Origin: Alphaproteobacteria bacterium
GTDB taxonomy: Bacteria; Pseudomonadota; Alphaproteobacteria; Micavibrionales; Micavibrionaceae
Length of the DNA stretch: 10,777 bases
Assembly (NCBI GenBank): GCA_030432775.1
Contig: JAUILO010000085.1
Coordinates: forward strand, 1-10,777
Direction of reading: 5' to 3'
Shown here: piece after piece, positions 6,874 through 10,777 of the stretch
Numbering within the stretch: the first letter of the stretch is position 1
Layout: each line of letters begins with the position of its first letter
The notes under the pieces: model-generated
Told to the model about the DNA's origin: nothing
What the model saw: the letters and a program-made list of their open reading frames with translations, nothing else
Database searches by the model: none
Translations under genes and position numbers: made by a program

Positions 6874-8022
6874 TTAATCGTGCCCCTGGGTCAGATCAAA
6901 ACGCTTATTGGCTTCTTTATCCCAGCCAGAGGCAATCGCAGTAACCAGATTACCAAGACGGCGCGCCGCATCGGGCTTGCCGCATTCGCGCGATGCTTCG
7001 GCCGCACGGAATAAAGTTTCCGGATTTTGCAGGAATGTTTCAAGTCGCGCAAGAAGTGCTTCTTCGGTAAAACCGTTCTGTGACATCATCCATGCGCCGC
7101 CCGCATCAACCACCGCTTCGGCATTAATTTTTTGTTGTTGATCGGCATGATAAGGGTATGGCACGAAAATCGCTGGCCGGCCGGCTGTTGTCACTTCGGC
7201 GACAGTGCTCGCGCCGGAGCGCGCAATAATCAAATGCGAGGTCTGTAATATCTCCGGCACATTATCAAAGAATACGCCAAGCTTGGCCTTGATCCCTGCA
7301 TCGGCATATTGGGTTCTGACTTTTTCAATATCTTCCTCGCGGCATTGTTGAACAATATTCAGCCTTGCTTTATAAGCAGCAGATAACTGAGAGAGCGCTG
7401 AAGGAAGAACATCGGAGAATACTTTTGCACCAAGTGAACCGCCAACAATAAAAATGTTTAACGGCCCGTCTGTTTCAAGAGCAGGATAAGGTTTATTATA
7501 TAGCTCTGATACTTCTTCGCGAACAGGATTACCCGTCACAATAGAACGCACGCTATCCACCTCATCAAGACCATCGCCGCGCTTCATTGAAAGCGCAATA
7601 CGGTCAGCCTTTGAGGCAAGCATGACATTGGCCTTACCTAATATCGCGTTTTGTTCATGGATAATGGTTGGAATTTTTCGTTTTTGCGCAACGTAAACAC
7701 CGGGAAAAGACGGATAACCGCCAAAACCAACAACAATAGAAGGCTGCAGACGATCGATCAATTTCCCGGCTTGTAAAATACCCAGCCCCAGCGACGTCAG
7801 GCCTTTAATCTTACCTAGAACACCAGAGCCAAGCGTGCCGGACTTAATCACATGCACCTCGATCCCTTCGATATTCTGCAGATATTTCTGGCCACGGCTT
7901 TCAGTTACAAAATGCACACGGTACCCACGCGAGAGCAGATCTTTAGCAAGCGCAATAGCCGGAAATACGTGACCGCCTGTTCCACCGCTACTTAACAAAA
8001 TCAACTTTGATACTTTTTTCAT
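6874..8022 (-). CDS. murG: lipid II synthase, undecaprenyl-PP-MurNAc-pentapeptide GlcNAc transferase (MurG)
   Basis: Peripheral membrane glycosyltransferase (GT-B fold, GT28) that adds GlcNAc from UDP-GlcNAc to lipid I, giving lipid II. In the 382-residue product the first glycine-rich loop is GGTGGH (13-18), then GFGGYPSFP (99-107) and HEQN (122-125), all typical of the acceptor-binding half. The donor half shows GNPVRE (164-169), GGSLGA (194-199), ARSGASTVAE (267-276) and YHADQQQKINA (291-301), which contact UDP-GlcNAc. The ATG lies 18 bases after the ftsW stop with a GAGAG stretch upstream. The C-terminal tail from about 362 on is poorly conserved. Length is slightly above the usual 355-370. 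Confidence 0.96.
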   Translation of the reverse strand: MKKVSKLILLSSGGTGGHVFPAIALAKDLLSRGYRVHFVTESRGQKYLQNIEGIEVHVIKSGTLGSGVLGKIKGLTSLGLGILQAGKLIDRLQPSIVVGFGGYPSFPGVYVAQKRKIPTIIHEQNAILGKANVMLASKADRIALSMKRGDGLDEVDSVRSIVTGNPVREEVSELYNKPYPALETDGPLNIFIVGGSLGAKVFSDVLPSALSQLSAAYKARLNIVQQCREEDIEKVRTQYADAGIKAKLGVFFDNVPEILQTSHLIIARSGASTVAEVTTAGRPAIFVPYPYHADQQQKINAEAVVDAGGAWMMSQNGFTEEALLARLETFLQNPETLFRAAEASRECGKPDAARRLGNLVTAIASGWDKEANKRFDLTQGHD

Positions 8023-8040
8023 CTATACTCTCGTTATTCT

Positions 8041-9231
8041 CTAGACACTTTTAACCGCAGAACGCTTTAACAATGAGCCACCCTTAGCAATACTCGTCCG
8101 TCCAGTCCGGCGCGTCAATCCCAAAACGACACCCATCGCAATTGATAACGCCCATAAAGAAGAACCACCATAGCTAATAAACGGCAAGGTCATTCCCTTT
8201 GTCGGCAGCAAGTGCAAAGATGAACCCATATGCACCAATGCCTGAAAACCAAACATTGATAATAAACCGCCCGCCGCCAGCACAGAAAATATATCATTGC
8301 TGACGATAACGCGGCTCATGCCGCGCAAGATTACAAATAAGAATATACCAACCAATATTGCCGCAAATAAGGCGCCCATTTCCTCACCCGCAACCGCAAA
8401 GATAAAATCGGCATGTGCATCAGGAAGCGCAAGTTTCACAGACCCCTGACCTGGCCCAGTGCCAAGAATACCGCCATTTTGAAACGCCTCGATTGATTTT
8501 TGCACTTGATAATTATCACCTACATCCGGATGCAAGAAACGGTCTATACGGCTTTGCACATGATCAAACACATGATAGGCCGTGAATATCCCGCCAAAGG
8601 CCAGACATACAAACACCACCGAAAGCAGTAAAGGAAAACCAGCCAGAAAAATCTCGGCGCCGTAAATACAGGTCAACACAGTTGTCATCCCCAGATCCGG
8701 CTGCAGTAAAAACAACATGGCAATTAGCAGAAATAAACCGGCCGCAATAAAATGCCCCGGAAAATTCGGATTTTCTTTGCGCTGGGATAACATCCATGCC
8801 GCCATAATCGCAAAAGCCACTTTGGCAAATTCACTGGGTTGCAAAGAAAAGCCAGGCAGATGAATCCAGCGCCGCGCGCCTTTAATTTCCGCACCGCCAA
8901 GCAGCACCATAAGCAAAAACACAACCGAGACACCAAACATCACCGCGCCAAGTCGCCGGATATTTTGAACAGACAGCATTGACGTTCCGATTAAGAACAC
9001 AAGCGCCGGACACAGCATCATTAAATGCCTGCGGATAAAATGAAAATGATCAATACCAATACGTTCAGCCACTGGTGGACTTGCCGCAGCAATCAATATA
9101 ACACCGGAAACAATGAGCGCCAGTATCGCAGCCAGTAACGGCCTATCAACAGTCCACCACCACTCCCCTACAACAGAGCGATCCGTTCTAGAGAATAATT
9201 TAGTGGGTAGAAACCGTGAAAGGAAACTCAT
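8041..9231 (-). CDS. ftsW: septal peptidoglycan glycosyltransferase FtsW (SEDS family)
   Basis: Polytopic SEDS protein that polymerises lipid II at the division site together with FtsI. The 396-residue product has a cytoplasmic amino end with RTDRS...WWWTVDR (15-30), typical of alphaproteobacterial FtsW, followed by about ten membrane helices. Conserved segments are GARRWI (118-123), QPSEFAK (131-137), LQPDLG (176-181) and LPDAHADFIFAVAGEE (269-284), with Asp275 at the position of the catalytic aspartate. KGMTLPFISYGGSS (345-358) is also present. The motif usually read GxGPGEG is GTGPGQG here (257-263), a Glu-to-Gln change. AGG lies 3 bases before the ATG. mraY ends only 32 bases upstream, so the murD gene normally found between them is absent. 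Confidence 0.95.
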   Translation of the reverse strand: MSFLSRFLPTKLFSRTDRSVVGEWWWTVDRPLLAAILALIVSGVILIAAASPPVAERIGIDHFHFIRRHLMMLCPALVFLIGTSMLSVQNIRRLGAVMFGVSVVFLLMVLLGGAEIKGARRWIHLPGFSLQPSEFAKVAFAIMAAWMLSQRKENPNFPGHFIAAGLFLLIAMLFLLQPDLGMTTVLTCIYGAEIFLAGFPLLLSVVFVCLAFGGIFTAYHVFDHVQSRIDRFLHPDVGDNYQVQKSIEAFQNGGILGTGPGQGSVKLALPDAHADFIFAVAGEEMGALFAAILVGIFLFVILRGMSRVIVSNDIFSVLAAGGLLSMFGFQALVHMGSSLHLLPTKGMTLPFISYGGSSLWALSIAMGVVLGLTRRTGRTSIAKGGSLLKRSAVKSV

Positions 9232-9263
9232 TGACCTAATATATATCCATCATAATTTGGGGG

Positions 9264-10349
9264 TTAGCGTAGCTTAAGCGTAGAAAGCCCCACAAGAGCC
9301 AGAATAACAGCAATAATCCAGAAACGAATGACAATTGTCGGTTCGGACCACCCCTTCTTTTCAAAATGGTGGTGCAGCGGTGCCATGGCGAAAACCCGTT
9401 TGCCCGTTAGCTTAAACGAAGCCACCTGCACAATAACCGATACAGTTTCAAGAACAAATAATCCACCAACAATGCCCAAGACAATTTCATGTTTGGTCAC
9501 AACGGCAATTGCCCCTAAAACTCCACCCATTGCAAGCGAACCTGTATCACCCATAAAGACCATGGCTGGCGGTGCGTTGAACCACAAAAACCCCATGGAC
9601 GCGCCTACAAGTGCGCCGCATAAAATAGCCAGTTCGCCGGAACCTGGTACATAAGTAATATGCAGATACTCCGAATAAATTGCATGACCGACAAGATAAG
9701 ATATTAAACCAAAACACGCCGCCGCAATCGCAACAGGAACAATCGCCAGACCGTCTAGACCATCAGTCAGGTTCACAGCATTGGAGGCACCAATCATAAC
9801 GACAACAGCCCAAGGCACAAAAAACCAAGACAGATTAATGAAGAAATCCTTCAAGAATGGTAGAGCCACTTTCTGGCTGATTTCATCGGGAAGATTATAC
9901 ATGATGCCGACCGTGGCAATTATACCGAAGAAGAGCTGCCCCAAAATTTTGTAACGACCAGGCAAGCCTTTTGAATTCTTTTTGGTTAATTTCAAATAAT
10001 CATCCAGAAAACCGATAATGCCGTATCCCACCATCACAAGCACGGCATACCAGACATAAAGATTACCAAGATCTGCCCAAAGCAGCGTGCTTATGGTCAC
10101 CGATATCAAAAGCATCAAGCCACCCATAGTTGGCGTACCAACCTTTGCAAGGTGATTATCAGGAAGGTGTTCGCGTTTTGTCAGACTGCCGGATTGTACG
10201 GCACGTAATTTTTCAATCATTGCAGGGCCAATGACAAAACAAATAATCATTGCCGTCATAATCGCGCCGCCTGTGCGGAACGTAAGATACCGCATCAAAT
10301 TAAATATCGCGTAATCATCGGCGAGCGGCGCCAAAAGATTATACAGCAT
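9264..10349 (-). CDS. mraY: phospho-MurNAc-pentapeptide transferase (MraY)
   Basis: Ten-helix membrane enzyme that transfers phospho-MurNAc-pentapeptide from UDP to undecaprenyl phosphate, forming lipid I. From the ATG at 10349 the product has 361 residues, almost exactly the usual size, and starts with the family's MLYNLLAPL. Conserved parts: GTPTMGGLM (71-79), FLDDYLK with Asp116/Asp117 (114-120), NLTDGLDG (193-200), FMGDTGS with Asp268 (265-271) and the histidine motif HHHFE (326-330). The frame stays open 27 codons upstream to another ATG at 10430 and has one at 10358. I reject both because GGAAAGG lies 9 bases before 10349 and family members begin here. The start overlaps the murF end by 11 bases, implying translational coupling. 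Confidence 0.96.
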   Translation of the reverse strand: MLYNLLAPLADDYAIFNLMRYLTFRTGGAIMTAMIICFVIGPAMIEKLRAVQSGSLTKREHLPDNHLAKVGTPTMGGLMLLISVTISTLLWADLGNLYVWYAVLVMVGYGIIGFLDDYLKLTKKNSKGLPGRYKILGQLFFGIIATVGIMYNLPDEISQKVALPFLKDFFINLSWFFVPWAVVVMIGASNAVNLTDGLDGLAIVPVAIAAACFGLISYLVGHAIYSEYLHITYVPGSGELAILCGALVGASMGFLWFNAPPAMVFMGDTGSLAMGGVLGAIAVVTKHEIVLGIVGGLFVLETVSVIVQVASFKLTGKRVFAMAPLHHHFEKKGWSEPTIVIRFWIIAVILALVGLSTLKLR

Positions 10350-10777
10350 GTAGATCATCCTTTCCGGAGTCAGATCCCGTATTGCCTGACTTTTCGTTAT
10401 ATTGCGACGGTAGCTTGCGCAAGGCTTCAACGACTACCCCCATTTTACTCCCTAAAGAGCCTTTGACCATAACCACATCCCCCGCGTCCAGCGCCCGACG
10501 GGCATTCGCGGCCATCTCGGCACTGTTTTCGAACCATTTACCGCGTTTTTCACGGGGCAAGGCGTCATGCAGGTTCTTCATCAGCGGCCCGCAGGTGTGA
10601 ACCGTGTCGATTGTCTTCAGCTCTGGTGCTTCGGCGAGGCTTGCGTGCATCGCCTGCTCTTCCGGCCCCAACTCCAGCATGTCTCCCAGGAACGCGATCC
10701 GGCGACCACGTTCGATGCGCCCCATCGCATCCGTAGGCTGCGCGGCGGCGAGCACAGCCAATGCCGCGCGGACAGAC
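10339..10777 (-). CDS. murF: UDP-MurNAc-tripeptide--D-Ala-D-Ala ligase (MurF), C-terminal part
   Basis: Only the C-terminal ligase domain is present; the frame is open to the window edge and the rest lies beyond it. The visible part begins with SVRAAL, fitting the family's SMRAAL segment. It continues with GRRIAFLGDMLELG (positions 10689 down to 10648), a hallmark of MurF, and ends with VMVKGSLGSKMGVVV, matching the usual VKGS.GS.MG close. A short hydrophilic tail follows the core. The enzyme adds D-Ala-D-Ala, made by Ddl, to the UDP-MurNAc-tripeptide in the cytoplasm. A TTG at 10761 could open a short frame but is internal to the domain. G+C is higher than in the other genes: about 58% over 10381-10740, and above 60% in its upstream half. 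Confidence 0.93.
   Translation of the reverse strand, partial: SVRAALAVLAAAQPTDAMGRIERGRRIAFLGDMLELGPEEQAMHASLAEAPELKTIDTVHTCGPLMKNLHDALPREKRGKWFENSAEMAANARRALDAGDVVMVKGSLGSKMGVVVEALRKLPSQYNEKSGNTGSDSGKDDLHAV
10359..10365 (-). promoter_or_regulatory. ribosome binding site deciding the mraY start
   Basis: GGAAAGG on the minus strand lies inside the last codons of murF, nine bases before the mraY ATG at 10349. It touches the ATG at 10358 with no spacer, so that earlier codon is unlikely to be used. The arrangement favours re-initiation by ribosomes finishing murF. Confidence 0.6.

Noticed and set aside
9328..9654. Plus-strand open frame of 108 codons
   Set aside because: It lies fully antisense to the conserved C-terminal half of mraY; no independent evidence of coding.
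10350..10430. Amino-terminal extension of MraY to an ATG at 10430
   Set aside because: The extension overlaps murF, has no family similarity, and the ribosome site fits the ATG at 10349.

Overview
The window is the distal part of a division and cell wall (dcw) cluster, read entirely on the minus strand. Gene order in the direction of transcription is murF (C-terminal end only, cut by the window edge), mraY, ftsW, murG, murC, a ten-helix EamA/DMT-type transporter, murB, ddl, ftsQ, ftsA, then a non-coding stretch of at least 169 bases running to base 1. ftsZ normally follows ftsA in this cluster and is probably just outside the window, but it is not visible here.

Gene order (murG-murC-murB-ddl-ftsQ-ftsA) and protein style point to an alphaproteobacterium. 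Examples are the FtsW amino-terminal RTDRS...WWWTVDR block, the MraY start LLAPLADDYAIFN with FRTGGA, and a MurB of the FAD_binding_4/MurB_C kind. Base composition is moderate (roughly 47-52% G+C in rows I counted). This suggests a lower-GC lineage rather than a typical Rhizobiales, Caulobacterales or Rhodobacterales genome; I cannot name the order.

Functionally the genes run from the last cytoplasmic precursor steps to septum assembly. MurC, MurF, MurB and Ddl build UDP-MurNAc-pentapeptide. MraY and MurG make lipid I and lipid II at the membrane. FtsW polymerises lipid II at the septum, FtsQ bridges the periplasmic divisome and FtsA tethers FtsZ to the membrane. Genes are packed tightly: murF/mraY overlap by 11 bases and ddl/ftsQ by 61, and several other gaps are 8-32 bases. 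The longer gaps are murG-murC (103 bases, with a possible internal promoter), transporter-murB (88 bases) and the region after ftsA.

Most of the window is ordinary housekeeping. The departures are: no murD between mraY and ftsW; a DMT transporter set between murC and murB; a 61-base ddl/ftsQ overlap containing a 30-base-period duplication; unusual residues in conserved loops of Ddl (Tyr for His) and MurB (GVLSN for GxGSN); a marked G+C rise in the murF fragment; and two adjacent DnaA-box-like 9-mers in the presumed ftsZ leader. I see no RNA genes, insertion sequences, CRISPR arrays or convincing operon terminators.
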